The notes below the pieces were generated by a model. That model had not been told where the DNA came from, did no database searches, and was given only the letters and a program-made list of their open reading frames with translations. The position numbers and the translations under genes are program-made. From positions 1,674,001 to 1,738,000 of the forward strand of contig WARS01000012.1 in NCBI GenBank assembly GCA_008933995.1: 64,000 nucleotides of DNA, given 5' to 3'. Position 1 is the first letter of the stretch; every line of letters starts with the position of its first letter. The DNA comes from Datnioides undecimradiatus. Lineage: Eukaryota > Chordata > Actinopteri > Lobotiformes > Datnioididae. Of the stretch, positions 11,479 to 24,240 are shown in pieces.

Positions 11479-13239
11479 TAGGAAGACAAGCTAATAGGAC
11501 TGAAAAAGCAAAGTGATTCTCCCCAACCGTCTGTGTCCAGCATTCAGCGGTGAGTGGAAAAGTGTACCTTTAGTCTTTTAGTGTTAAAAAGGCTGTTTGT
11601 CATGTGCGAATTCAGTGGATCCTTAAAAATACGACAATTCCAATTCACAAAAGCACAACCCACAGTCACATACGCAAAAACAAAAAGCCGCATGTGCAGC
11701 AGATGCGTCTCCTTTACCATCACATATTGTTTTTAGATAAACAGCCAGTCAGGAAGATGCAACGCCGCGCTTTCCCAAGTCTCCATTCTCCTCTTAAAAT
11801 CCAATAAAATGAACTCACAGAAAATGAAGCTCCAGACCGGTCTGTTCCCTCTGTTTGAGACGCTTTGCTTCACCCTNATCCTATTATTATTATTATTATT
11901 ATTATTATTATCATTATTATTTTTATTATTATTACTATTATTATTATTGAAAATGTTACAGGCTGAAAAGTGAGTAAATATACTTTAATGTATTCACTTT
12001 GAAAAAGATAACTTGTTTTGAACAGGGTTGACTGTCCATATGTATTTTCCAGAGATTTGTGTCAGTGTTTGTAGCGGAAAAAAAAGTGGAATTTAATATT
12101 TTGATATTTTCCAATATTGTGCAATACTGTTGGCTTCACATAAGGCTATACCAGCCTTTGTCACCATAGTTCAATTTTACAGAAAAAAGCATCCGTTTTC
12201 TCTTTGTAATAGTGAGGACAATCATGTGATCCTTAAAAAAAATCCCCGAAAACCTGCAGGTGATAGAAAGTTGTTTTTATGACGCAATGTTTTGCCGGTC
12301 ATTTTAAAGCCATGAAAGAGCCAAAAATAGCCTCTGTTTCTGTGGATGTTTTTTTTTTTTTTTCTCTGATATTGTTATTGAAATCCTGTATATTATATGG
12401 TCTTACACTCAGTAAAGATTTCGTTCCGAAAAGACACGTATTCATCCTTAATATTATAGTGATGTTCATGAAAAAAGAAGCAATGAAATGCCTTGGGTTT
12501 CGTGAGGATCTTTCAAAAAATATATATTCTAGGCTGCTAATTATAAAGAGGAATGGTACGATGGGATGATGCCTTCCTGAATGTAAAAAGACTGGATCAG
12601 GTAATTAAAGATGGACAGCTTTTCTTATTCTCATTACTTGTGAGCAATATAGCATAATTTTAAACTGTATTTGGGCTACTATGATTTTAATGTTTACTCT
12701 GAGATAGATCATTTGAACTATTACATAATAACACTTCTTTGCAGTGATCTTTTGCGGTACAGCTGTTGTTGTTTTGTTACATGCTAAGTGTTTTCTGTCT
12801 TCTCTCGTCAATTATGCAGACAACATTATAGGCTATCCCACGCCAAAACGCCAATTAGGAGTCAACAAATGTGAAATATGTCATATAGCAGGCCGATGTT
12901 TAGAAGCAGCCGATTTTATTTTTTCTTCTCTGAAAATGGGACTGAGCGCCTGTTTAAATTATTTGGGCAAAGTTCTCCAGCACACAAAATAGGAATGGCT
13001 GTATAATATGCATTGCGTGACACTGTATATCATGCAATAGCGTAAAACAGCGTGGATAGGCCTATGTACTTTTGCAATTATAGAATTGAGCCAGTCGACT
13101 AAATTAAAAAAAATACATCTGGTAGTTTGCAGTGGGATATGCTAATCACTGTTAGGATTAGAGTTTTAGGTAATTCACATTTTGCATTCATTTTATGTGG
13201 ATGGCATATGGAAAACACGCAAATACTCGTATTGAGTTT

Positions 13240-13241
<2 letters not shown>
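11479..13241. other. hmx3-bub3 interval, no gene; hmx2 not found
   Basis: In other vertebrates hmx2 lies between hmx3 and bub3. I searched for a second homeobox (the [10 protein letters not shown] region) and for HMX2 C-terminal residues on both strands and saw none. The interval is AT-rich, contains one ambiguous base at 11877, an (ATT)n microsatellite and a poly-T run at about 12350-12363. Confidence 0.6.
11877..11949. repeat. Ambiguous base followed by (ATT)n microsatellite
   Basis: An N at 11877 immediately precedes about 68 bp of slightly interrupted ATT repeats (11882-11949). The N marks unresolved sequence and is the only ambiguous base I saw in the window. Confidence 0.95.

Positions 13242-13284
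<43 letters not shown>
13242..13284 (+). repeat. (GA)n microsatellite upstream of bub3
   Basis: About 43 bp of GA dinucleotide with one AAAG interruption lies roughly 100 bp before the CCAAT boxes of the bub3 promoter. It produces a meaningless Arg-Glu repeat reading frame. Confidence 0.9.
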
Positions 13285-13358
13285 GGCACTCCTGTGTCAT
13301 GTGATCTGGGCTAAGACAACGGAAATAAAGCCGGAAATACCCGCTGAGGTTAAATCAA

Positions 13359-13403
13359 CCAATCATATCACGGGCGGGAACTTGAACATTCGTCTCAACC
13401 AAT
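13359..13403 (+). promoter_or_regulatory. bub3: bub3 promoter: two CCAAT boxes flanking an E2F/CHR-like site
   Basis: CCAAT boxes (NF-Y type, each in CAACCAATCA) sit at 13359-13363 and 13399-13403. Between them is GGCGGGAA at 13373-13380 (E2F/CDE-like) followed directly by CTTGAA at 13381-13386, a variant of the cell-cycle homology region. Multiple CCAAT boxes around CDE/CHR-like elements are typical of genes peaking in G2/M, consistent with bub3. Function is inferred from motifs only. Confidence 0.5.
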
Positions 13404-13439
13404 CAGAAGCCTCGGGAGCAACGGCAGTGGCGAAGGAGT

Positions 13440-14576
13440 TAGCTTCAGGCGGCCACATTGCTTTATAGCATTTTCCACGTTGTATATTTTATATTTTATA
13501 TAAAACAAGTCGCTTGCAATTAGTCTTGTATAGGAAAAGAATCAGTTGCGTCTGAAGGACACCAGACTGAAGTGGTAAGTAAAGTAAAACGGCTAAGACC
13601 TGGGCTGGTGGCCTGTTTGCTTTGTACCGTTAGAAGCTAGCGCTAGCAAACACCACTGGCAGTAAGATATAATTGGGGTTGGTTTAATTGATGGATATTG
13701 GTGAACAAGTTGTGTTTACAGTGAAATAACATCAAAAGCGAGATCATACAACATATAGCCTTTGTTCCGACAGTTTTTGCATCAGAAAATCATGTTATTT
13801 AGCTTGGATATTAGCATGCTAACTTCTCAATGGAGCTAGTTAGCTAATTTCACAACCACTGTCACTGAGTGTGGCTAACAGGCAGGAGGGCGTTTGGTAC
13901 AGCAGCATTGCGACTCCCAGTGTAATTCTGGAAATTTCAACGTTGAGAACTGTTTTATTAGAAAGACAAAACGCATAAGTTATAACACAGTCTTCGAGCT
14001 TTTGTTTATATAGCAATCTGTAATGACTGATCTTAGAAACCTTGACTGTTTTACCTTATCACTGCAGTGAAAGATTTCGGGAAATACTTTGTATGAGATA
14101 CACCAAGAGCGACTTGACATTATACGGAACATGAAACAACCGACTGTTGTTCTGCCTCGGCAAACCTTGTCATGTTTTTATGTTGCTGTCCCTGCCCCTG
14201 TGCATTGTTTGGTATTGAGTTATTGTTATATTTTTTGTATGTATTTCTAAGTATCGTGATATGACACTAGTTTTCTGAACTTACATTGTTGTAGCTGTTC
14301 TATTAGTTATCTTTGCCTTTGTAGTAATTATATCCACATTACTGGTGTTTATTTAACAAAGATCTCCTTGAATAAATATTTGGTGGAAGCACCGGTAGTC
14401 ATCCCTGCAATATTGTCACAATTTTGTTACCAAGGCCAAAAACATGCTCTTTGAAATTGTATTGGGCAGTCTTAATTTAATTGTGTCAGTTATGCATCAG
14501 TTACGTCTCATGAAAGTGACCTTGGATCTTTTGTTTTAAAGAAGTTCAAAGTTTATGATAAATTTCCCTTCTGCAG
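13440..14576 (+). other. bub3: bub3 non-coding first exon and first intron (predicted)
   Basis: A strong donor (AGTG|gtaagt) is at 13574/13575, and the next coding exon begins with the ATG immediately after the acceptor CTGCAG ending at 14576. The 5' UTR is therefore probably a separate exon ending at 13574, with an intron of 1,002 nt. The intron contains a perfect palindrome GCTAGCGCTAGC at 13636-13647 and several GCTAAC/GTTAGC words near 13800-13880. Confidence 0.6.
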
Positions 14577-17180
14577 ATGACGGGCTCAAATGAATACAAG
14601 CTAAACCAGGGACCAGAGGACAGCATCTCTGCTGTCAAGTTTAGCCCCAGCACAACGCAGTTTCTCCTGGTTTCGTCCTGGGACTGCACTGTCCGCCTCT
14701 ATGATGTCGGAAGCAACACCATGCGAATGAAGTACCAGCACACAGCTCCAGTTCTTGACTGTGCTTTTTATGTAGGTCACAGGTTTTAACATTTGTTTGG
14801 GTTTCTCAATGCTATGCCAAAGCATGGACGTACGGTACACCAGATAACTTTCCCCTTTTACATGCAGGACCCAACACATTCTTGGAGTGGAGGATTAGAT
14901 TCACAATTGAAAACTCACGACTTAAACACAGACCAAGGTAGGTCACATACTTGCAAAGTACTAATAAAATGTCTCAGGCAGTATCACCTAGACCTGTTTA
15001 AGATCTTCCTAGCCATGCAATTAATTTGCTGGTGTGTGTATTTATACTGTTGTTGTTTTTTTTAATCGTCCTTAAACAGACACAATAGTTGGAACGCATG
15101 ATGCCCCCATTCGTTGTGTGGAATACTGCCCAGAGGTAAATGTCATGGTAACAGGTAGCTGGGACAGATCAGTTCGGCTGTGGGACCCAAGGACACCCTG
15201 CAACGCTGGCACCTTCACTCAGCCTGAAAAGGTAAAACTAAAGGGGTATAGTGCAGTAATGTATGGTAGTAAATGTGTGCAATATTTAATGAGTGTCAAT
15301 ATTAATTAATTACAATATTTAATTGTATATTACATTGATAGATTGTTACTCATGTTTGTTGGTAACAAGTAGAACCTTTGGCATTAGTTAGCACTGTGTT
15401 GTTGCGTATTCCTATTGGCTCATTTTTGTCGTCTTCGTGACAGGTGTATACCCTCTCTGTGGCTGGGGACAGGCTGATCGTTGGCACAGCTGGAAGACGG
15501 GTCTTGGTTTGGGATTTGAGGAACATGGGCTATGTACAACAAAGACGAGAGTCCAGTCTCAAATATCAGACTCGCTGCATCAGAGCCTTCCCCAACAAAC
15601 AGGTACACTTGGACATTGAATTACACAGCTCTGACAAAAATGTCAGACATTTAAACCCTGACAGATAATTTACTCCAAATCGAGCATTGTGTTACAGATA
15701 CAGATTACTGCGTTAATAATTTGAAGATCTTGGATGGTAACTTCATATTCTCTGTCTTTGCTCCAGGGCTACGTCTTGAGTTCAATTGAGGGACGTGTAG
15801 CTGTGGAGTACCTGGACCCAAGCCAGGAGGTTCAGAAGAAGAAGTATGCCTTCAAGTGCCACAGGCTGAAGGAGGATGGAATTGAGCACGTTTACCCTGT
15901 CAATGCAATCTCATTTCACAGTGTTCATAACACCTTTGCCACAGGTATGAATTGCTAGTTAATACTTGAGGAAAACATTTGTTTTTTTTATTAGATTTAG
16001 TTTATTTCTCTAATGGGTCAACTTATTTTTAGGAATCTCAGATTTTTCTATGACCTTTAGCATTGAGTTGTCAAGGTTGCATGAGGTACACACAGTTATT
16101 ATAGATCCATATCTCTGCACTGACATGGCCTAAATCTTTTGATGGTTGACCTTGAACCTCTCCTTCTACCAGGTGGCTCAGACGGCTTTGTGAACATCTG
16201 GGATCCGTTCAACAAGAAGCGCCTGTGTCAGTTCCACAGGTACCCAACCAGCATCGCCTCACTGGCCTTCAATAATGACGGCACCATGCTCGCAATTGCC
16301 TCCTCCTACATGCATGAGAAGGGAGACATCAGCCACCCAGAAGACGCCATTTTCATTCGCCAGGTCACCGATGCCGAGACCAAGCCTAAGTGAGTTCCCC
16401 TCTCCCCTTTTCAGTGAATGACGTTTTGCTATTTGCTGAATCTTTGAGCAACTGCATTTACAAGGAGCACGTCCAGCTGCAGCATATGCTGATCTGTATC
16501 TCTGTCTGTCCACTCTTCAATATCCGACAGTTGAAAGATAGGCCGATTAAAAACGTGAACCCCACCCCTCAGTTTGTGTGTCTATGCTGGAAGTGTACAC
16601 TCAGTGCCCAGACAAATGGAAACATGCTGCACATTGTAATACAATCCACTATAATAAATAATGTTAAACTAAAAACATACATTTTTGACATTAGGGCATT
16701 AGGAGGTTGCTGGATTGGCTTGTATTACACTGGTATGTGTTTGTATTTGCTATGGCATTAAAGGACGACTATGTTCAATTTTAAATTTTATTTGCACTTT
16801 TCTGGTCACTGTAGGACAAATTTACATCTAAAGTGTTAAACACACTATGTTATATTATACTGTTTAGATCCAGTGTTAGCAGCTAGCATCTCAAATGACA
16901 CCCTGTCATCTGGGCTGCATTCAACAGTCCTTTTTATTGTTAGTTAATCAGTCAGTTGTTGACTATATGGAATGCTGAGGCCAAGGTGACGTCCTCAGAC
17001 TGCAAACCACTTGTTTCGTTTGACCAACTGTCGAAAAGCTATTTGGATCAATATTACACGTGTCAGGGAAATGCAGGAGTTCAGAAGCTGGGACAAGGAA
17101 CTCGTCTCTGCTTTGTTAGTAATTGCCCCTAAGTTGATTCAGTCTGATGTTTTTTGTTTTTTGTTTACAGGTCAACCTAA
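14577..17180 (+). CDS. bub3: Mitotic checkpoint protein BUB3
   Basis: Coding exons: 14577-14771, 14868-14937, 15080-15231, 15444-15602, 15767-15944, 16173-16389 and 17171-17180, giving 326 aa. The product is a seven-bladed WD40 propeller that binds GLEBS motifs of BUB1/BUBR1 and phosphorylated KNL1 at kinetochores, supporting the spindle assembly checkpoint. Near-identical vertebrate segments are visible: [109 protein letters not shown]. The last junction splits a Lys codon (AA|G) and the final exon adds only Ser-Thr before TAA. If the last intron is retained, TGA follows immediately, giving ...KPK. The length equals the shorter human isoform as I recall it. Confidence 0.97.
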
Positions 17181-17600
17181 GTCCAGCTTGGAATGGTTCT
17201 CTCTGCTGATGAAGCCTTTGTCACATTTGGGTTATCTGCTGGCATCCAGTGTATCATATTCTTCCCTGTTGTTTCTTTTTCAATTACAATCACAGTTCTT
17301 CTTGTAAGTAGTGTTTGTGACAACTCTTTTTTTTCCCCTGCTCTTGGTAAATATTTCATTGTTTTGTGTGTATTCGTACTACCAAATGCAACTGTCTTTT
17401 TGTTATGTTATGATTGGTCATTATGATGTCATCAAACATAAACACTGAATGATTTTTATGATATTTTTGTTTACTGTTAATATTTACTTACAGTTAAAAT
17501 GACATTCAAGCTGTCCTTGCATCTGTCTTTAACAGTGATATGAGTTTGACACTTGCAGCATAATAAAACATTTTTATGTAAAAGTTTGACCTGCAGCATT
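17181..17600 (+). other. bub3: bub3 3' untranslated region (predicted)
   Basis: Non-coding sequence after the TAA at 17178-17180. AATAAA at 17562-17567 is a plausible polyadenylation signal about 380 nt downstream. Confidence 0.5.
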
Positions 17601-20600
17601 AAGTAAATTCATGCTTTAACTTTTGATACCTGCAATAGAAAACCCGAGAAATGCAAGGAATGTGTCAGAGGCTGTTCTCTTGATGATGTGTTGAGGGAAA
17701 GCGATGATCCACTCGTCTTGCCGAGGGCTCCACTTGCCCCCAGACAGTGACCTGTGCTGATGGACATCAGAGGTCTGCAGCCTAAGCCAGATCCAGCTTC
17801 ATTGTCAAGGGAAAACTAGGAGAACACAACAAAAACTGGATGACTCAGCTGGCAGAGTAAATTATATATATCTTTAAACCGATAAGTTGAGCATCCTGGG
17901 TCATAAATTCAGGTTTGGCTGGGCAAAAGTGCACTGCAGACCCAAGTGTATTTTTCATTGTTAGGTCCTTGTAATATGCTTTAATTGGCAGGTAGGATGC
18001 CTCTGAGATACACAGCAAACTGTAAAAGTCTGTAATAAAGGTTGTAGTAACTTTATTAAAGGATTGTTCTCACCTTAGCTCCAAAGAACAGCTGTTAATA
18101 AATCCCTTGTTATCAGCTCATGCATTATAAAGAATGTTTCAATCGAATCAACAAAAGAGCTGAGTTAAGGTTTAACAAAGCTATGTAAGATAGTGAAACC
18201 CAAAATGTTAGGTACTATACTGTTAGTTGTTTGTAAATGTATTACAATCTAACAACATATTTATTATACTGTTTAACTTTTGTTGTGTTATTAACCCAGA
18301 CTTATGTTAAGAAACGTCTCACTAGGGCTTTATTCACCTGTTAACTAACGCTTATTACATAATAAATTACATCATTTTTACCAGGGAGGTTTTTGACTTT
18401 AGAAATGTATACAGAGAAAAAAAGTCTTCTGGAAGTTCCATGAACAGAGATAAAGGAGGATAGCAGAGATGTTTTAGGGGGCTAATATTATGTTTTTTTC
18501 AACATTATCGCTGAATTTATCAGCTGCTGTTTTGCAAGTTGTTACACTGGTGACAGAGTCGGATGCAATGCAGACCTTTTTATTGCAGCGTTCAGCATCA
18601 TGTGAATGGGAATAGAGAACACAGCACTGCCCTGCAAAAGTCTAAGTGGTGTCTTTTCCCCTCAGTTCAGTTTTTCAATTGTAACTAATGCAATTTCTGA
18701 AGCCCTTCAGCCAAAGCAGCAGAGAAGATATAGATGTCAATTATTCCATTTAAGAGCTCCAATTTTTTCTAATGGCTCTATCTGCTTCTACGGTATCCTG
18801 GAAATGATTAGTTCGGATTGGTTAAATGATGTAACTAATTCCCATGATTGTCGATAATGAGTCCATCTTTGACGTTGGATTATGAATGAAGCTTAATATG
18901 AAACACATTCATTTTGGGACGTAATTACTGCCCGTGGAGCAGACGGCTGGAGAATGGCTTGGGGTTTGTTGTTGGGGCCTACAGCGAATTACCTTGTTTC
19001 CTGTCATCTTTGGCTTCCGCTAAATTGGAAAATTGAGTTCTTTTAGTGTGCATTCAAACTGCTAAGGTTTTCTTGTCGGCACTGGAAAGCTGTTTTATAG
19101 GAAAAAGTAATTTAGCAGCCAATTTGTCAGTGGCATTAAAGCAATCAGTGTTTCTTTGGAACCGTAACACACATTTTGAAAAGACTTGTTGTTCAGCACC
19201 TTAAGGAATTACGATAGCAAACAGTATTAGATAAATCTGTTGCTTTATCTTTTAGCGTCTTCCTCCACTGATCTATCTCCTGTTGTTTTTTTCTTCTTTT
19301 TGTTCCTTCAGCAAAGGCAATAAGTTAACCACATCTGTGGTTGTGTGGCCAAGCTCTGGTTTCCAACCGCTGAAGCACTGCAGACACTTTGGCTCTACAT
19401 GAAACCGTTACATGACAATTAAAATGGGTGATTGTGCTCCAACAGCCTGTCATGTGCATTTAACCCAACCACAAAAGGCTCTTATGTTCACTCAAGAGGG
19501 CACGGATGACCTTCAACCGGACACCTTATCTCTCTGAACCGGTTTCTAATATTATATCAAGCTGATGATACCGTCCTTCATGAGCTGTGTAGAAATGGGG
19601 AAATCACATGATGCATCAGGAAAATATTGACAGCATTCTGGATTATGGCTCGTCTTCTGTTTCATCGCCACATACTGCAGACCAGAGGTGAAGATACAGC
19701 AACACCTGTTAATAATGCGGTGTCATCTTCTTCTTTGACCAAGTTTATTCTTGAATTCAAGTAAAACTATGAGTATTTTTCAAAGGTAAGTATACAGGAG
19801 TGTTATTCAACTTATGCCACAATGAAAATCAACTGACCATGTTGGGATGAACCTCCCTGAAGATGAAAAGCCGATCTCTGTTGATGGCAGCAGATTTTTT
19901 TAGTGTTAGTGTGTACGAGTTGTTTTAGAGTATCAGCCACAGAAACATGCACCGAGGGTTAAAGATTTGTGGTTGATAGCTTATAATATAACATACTTTA
20001 GAGAAAGGTTTTTGTTATTGTAACTGAGAAGTAGCAACAACTCTTAACATCTGCAGCTCTTTTCCAGAAGGTAGGTAGTCAAATGGTCCAATACTGCAAG
20101 GTACTTGCAGCGTGGACCTTCTCTGTCCACGTTTTGGCAGCGATAGTAAATACAAACACAGCTGACGTGCTTAACAATTGTGCCGCTCTCGTAGTTTGTC
20201 ACTGCTCTGGCAAACCAGTGGACAATGGTCAACTTAAAACCCATCACTACTGATGCACCATCACAGGAATGTCACACCAGATGCCGGATTTTAAAACTCA
20301 GATTTATCGGGCGTTGGTATCAGCATTGTGTGAACTAATTTAGCAAAAGCAGCCATGTAACAGACTCCAATTTATTTATAAAAGTCCCACAAATCTGGAA
20401 AGTCGAATCTCACCATATTAATGGTCATTACTTATCTGTAAAGTATTACGCTAATCATTCATTTACCATTAGAATAATTAGTTAAAAAACAGGAAAGAAG
20501 AAGATTTAAAACAAAGGTCATGATCAGATATAGGACTGTAACATACTCCAAGTTAAACAACAGTGTTTGCCTTCTAATTTAAATGATCTCTCTCGTTTGA

Positions 20601-21091
20601 GGTGGTTTGATTATTTGTGTGCAGCCTTTACACAGAGCCAAAGTGAACATCCTGGTCCCGTCCTACAGAGAGCTGGCGTCCTGCTGCCGGTACATCTCAG
20701 CTCAGGGAATGAAACCTGAGCTCTTCACTTGGACGAGGTTGTAGCTTGCCACAGCACCTCACTCAGAGCTGCCCCTGCCCTGAGGAGGCTTTTAAAGGGC
20801 TTTGGTAGGCAAGACAACATCTCCTCAAGAGCATTGTAGTTACATTAGAGCCTAATTAGAAGGTAAAGCTCAAGGCCATGTAAACCCACTGCTAGGTTTC
20901 ACACTTGCAGCCATCCATCTCTTTTGCAGGCTGGGCAGGCAGCATGGGGCTGACTTATCAAAGGGACGCTCACCTGGGAGCTGGGTTATAGTAAATCAAA
21001 CATCTTTGACCGTGACAGGAGGGTCACAGATTTTAGGCTCGAGGTTCCAGTTTGGCTCCTAGGCTTTGTGCTGCAGATTAATCATTTGTTT

Positions 21092-21112
21092 AAAAAAAAA
21101 AAAAAAAAAAAA
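21092..21112 (+). repeat. Poly-A run
   Basis: Twenty-one consecutive A residues in non-coding DNA. It may be the tail of an old retroposed element, but no body is recognisable beside it. Confidence 0.8.
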
Positions 21113-21274
21113 TGTGTGGCACTATTTTCGAATCGGGCCAGAAAAACCATGAAACCAGACTGAATATATCACTGTTGTATGAGAATGTGAAGGAAAGATT
21201 TTATGGCAGCATGCTGAATTTATGTTGCAAGCTTTGACCGTAAAAAATATCCTATAGCGATGTCGACGACTGTA

Positions 21275-21660
21275 GGTCCACCATTCTGTTCCAGACTGAA
21301 ATATCTTATGGAAGTGTTGCCATGAACTTTTGTTCAGGCAAATGTTGATTTTGTATTGGTTGCATTGAATATTGCAAAAAAAAAGTATATCTAATCTCTT
21401 TGGTGTTACCTATGCTGCCATCTTCAGGTCAGAATTTCATTGCTTGAGGCTGTGGTTTATGACCAAATGTCTGCAAGACTAACAAGACTCCCATCAGCCC
21501 CAGCTGGACATATTGTTGTTACTTAGCAAAACTTAGCATGCTAACAAGCTCATTTTAAAATGGTGAGCATGGTAAAAATACTTGCTCAGCATAAGCATGT
21601 TAGCATTATCTGAGCAAGCATGTTGGTAAGCTGACGTTAGCATTTAGCCACAGTAGCATG
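21275..21660 (+). repeat. Dispersed fish repeat, copy 1 (degenerate)
   Basis: Contains the ordered phrases GTCCACCATTCTGTTCCAGACTG, GACCAAATGTCTGCAA, CTCCCATCAGCCCCAGCTG and then several GTTAGCAT/GCATGCTAAC words. From memory this matches a moderate-copy repeat common in spiny-rayed fish genomes. Two related fragments occur at 26935-27180 and 56735-57010. The class of element is not clear from sequence alone. Confidence 0.6.
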
Positions 21661-21848
21661 GGCGACTGGTTGTTGGCAAATTTTTTATGCATTTAGGTAT
21701 AATCCTTACTTTCACCCCCTGAAAGTAAAAAGCAAAAGGAAACATCCACTTCAAAAGGCAAAGTGTGGAAATCTGTGCAAAAGAAGGGGCAGTTTTCAAA
21801 TCAGCTTTCATGCAACCTGTCAGACTGATGGATGTATGTATAAAGGAC

Positions 21849-21890
21849 GTGGGGGCAGTCGGTGCAGTGGGGGCAGTCGGTGCACTGGGG
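21849..21890 (+). repeat. 18-bp tandem repeat, two perfect units plus part
   Basis: The unit GTGGGGGCAGTCGGTGCA occurs at 21849-21866 and again at 21867-21884, with a partial third. It gives a short Gly/Ala/Val repeat in one frame that does not belong to a gene. Confidence 0.85.
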
Positions 21891-24009
21891 TCATGTTTGA
21901 AAATGTATGGCCACGGGGCATCAGAGGTACAAAGACTAAAGGCCAAAATACAGAGAAGAGTGAACCTGTTTATGACTTTCGATGGCCAGGGGAAGAAAGA
22001 GCTAATAAGCTAAATGAGTGATCATTTTTTAAATATACGATTCATTTTGTCAGGATTTGTTTTGATTTAGTATTGAAGGTGTTAGTAAACAAAGGGAAAA
22101 TGCTCGATGCTTCCTACTGATGAAGGACACCTTTCCCAGGTATAGGATGTCATATTGTACCACGGATGGTTTATCAATCTCCTCCAGGGGTGAAACCACA
22201 AGCACTTAAACATAACTGATCCACATCCTACAGCCAGGCTCTGTGAGAACTGATCACACAACATATTCCACTTGAAAACATAGAACCTGTTGCATTGTGG
22301 CGATGATTTGCGGTCAGCTTTGGAGTGACAGGCAGTTTTCTTTATACCGTTGAAAAAATACGACGAGGGCAGGTCCCAGGGGGGACTTTGGAAAACTTGT
22401 TATCCCCATTTAAACCGAAATCAGATTGCAGGCCTTTTCAGGCCAGCCTCTTTGTACACTCCCCTTGTCTATGAAGCCCTCTGTGCTGTTTAATGGGTTC
22501 ATGGCCACGGGGCAAGGGTTACAGTTTGTCCTTCCTGCAATTAGCATTCACGGTTAGCTTAGCAGAACTAATGCACCACATCTTTGAGGCTCAAGTTCCC
22601 TGTGTGCCTCTGAGTGACTGCGGGCGAGATTTAACTGACTCCTTGTATCCATTTCAACCTGCTTTATTAGATGGTATTGGCAAAATCCCCTGAAGAATAC
22701 ATTTCAAGCCTGCTATTATCGGCCAATTAAGAGTTGGTGTCACACAGAGGAGGTGGACAACGTTGTGCATACCATCTATATAAGTAGTATAGTTGATATA
22801 ATAGTAGCACAAGGGTGTGAACTGGCAGCAGCAGCCTGAGCCAGCCTGTGGATCTCATTTTCACATTACAGATCAATGTGGGTCATTTCCGTTCCAGCTG
22901 CCTCGTGTCTATATTTGTTTCTCATACATTTATCACATTTCTGCGTCATAACAAAAAGAAAAAATGCACTCTCTGTTTTGTTGTTATTTTCTTGTCTGGT
23001 TTGGCCTGTGACATTTAGGTCAAGACTCTGTGATCTCATTGCAGTTTTTAGTACACAGGAGCTTTTACACCGAGGCTATTGTCGTAGCAGTAATGGGCCG
23101 TGGGGATCTCATGGGTCTTAAGTGACAGCGCTGCTAAAATGAGGCAGCTCCGAGCTGTTTTCTGCTATTAGCTTTCTCTGTGTTGTGCAATATTACATAG
23201 TTTATGTGCTATGAATCCACAGATGTTTATGTAGGTTGACCACGGTATTGTACTAAGAACTATGGCAAACAGGTAGACTCTAATTTGAATGCATCTTTTT
23301 CAACTATAGGCTCAGCAGTAAAGGAGAATGCACGTTTAGTTAAAATAAAAATATAATACGCATGTATACAAACCACTTTATAAAAAGGCATAAAAGCAAG
23401 AAAATGCAAAGTTATGGGGAAAATGAATCACTTCTACAGTGCATGTTGAATAAATTAAAGTATAAATGCAGTAAAAGCAGTGTAACACAGTTCTCAGGTG
23501 ACTCCATCAATATCCTAGAGCAATAGCTCAGTGTGAAAATTGAAAGGGAATGTTCATTGTTCATTGGTTAATGTCTGTGCTTATTATGAATGTGGAAATA
23601 TAATGTTTTGCCTTGTATGTTTAAACTCCAACCTGTGGCTAAGCAGGGAAAAATCTATGTTATTGAATATAAAATACATTTGTCGCTTCCTAAGTGCATT
23701 CTGTCTGAGTGATCAGAGATTGCAGTGCATTACGGAGTCAAATCAATGACACCGAAAAGAGGTGCTCTCATAAACAGCTTTTGATTATTGGACATAATTA
23801 ACTTTTCTGAATTCAGTGAAGTGAAACAGTGTGTCATCCCACTGACTCAAATGCAGATTAAGCAAACTAATGTGAATTCAGAGATCAATGCATTTATCTG
23901 GTGATGTTTCTGCACGTAGAACCGCGCTGCATGGAGAAGCCTGGCTACTCATCATCGTCCACACATTATATTATTATTGATGGCTCTTGCCTCGGGCTAA
24001 TCCATTTGT

Positions 24010-24240
24010 TTTTCAGATTTTAGACAGGCGGCAGGATGCTGGATGGAGGTTTATTCTGCAGCCGTGCCAGCAGCGCCGCTCACAGCTCTCTCTTATTTCT
24101 CTATTGATCATCATACCTCCCAATAATCTGGCGCCTGACACATTTGACAACATTATGTGGAACAGGTCAGAGGACGGCGCTAATGAAACTGAATGATGGA
24201 TGTTGTTATCCGCAGCATTAACCTGGCTGATAGTTGTCAC
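24010..24240. promoter_or_regulatory. Candidate regulatory block (unverified)
   Basis: A moderately GC, non-repetitive segment with ATTGATCATCAT, TAATCTG, CGCTAATGAAA and AGCATTAACC-type homeodomain-like words, set in simpler AT-rich DNA. No conservation data were available. Confidence 0.25.

Noticed and set aside
13127-13468. Plus-strand open frame with a long Arg-Glu repeat upstream of bub3
   Set aside because: The repeat is a translated GA microsatellite and the frame overlaps the bub3 promoter motifs.
11325-13500. A hidden hmx2 homeobox exon
   Set aside because: No WFQNRR-type sequence or HMX2 tail in any frame of either strand; the interval is AT-rich non-coding.
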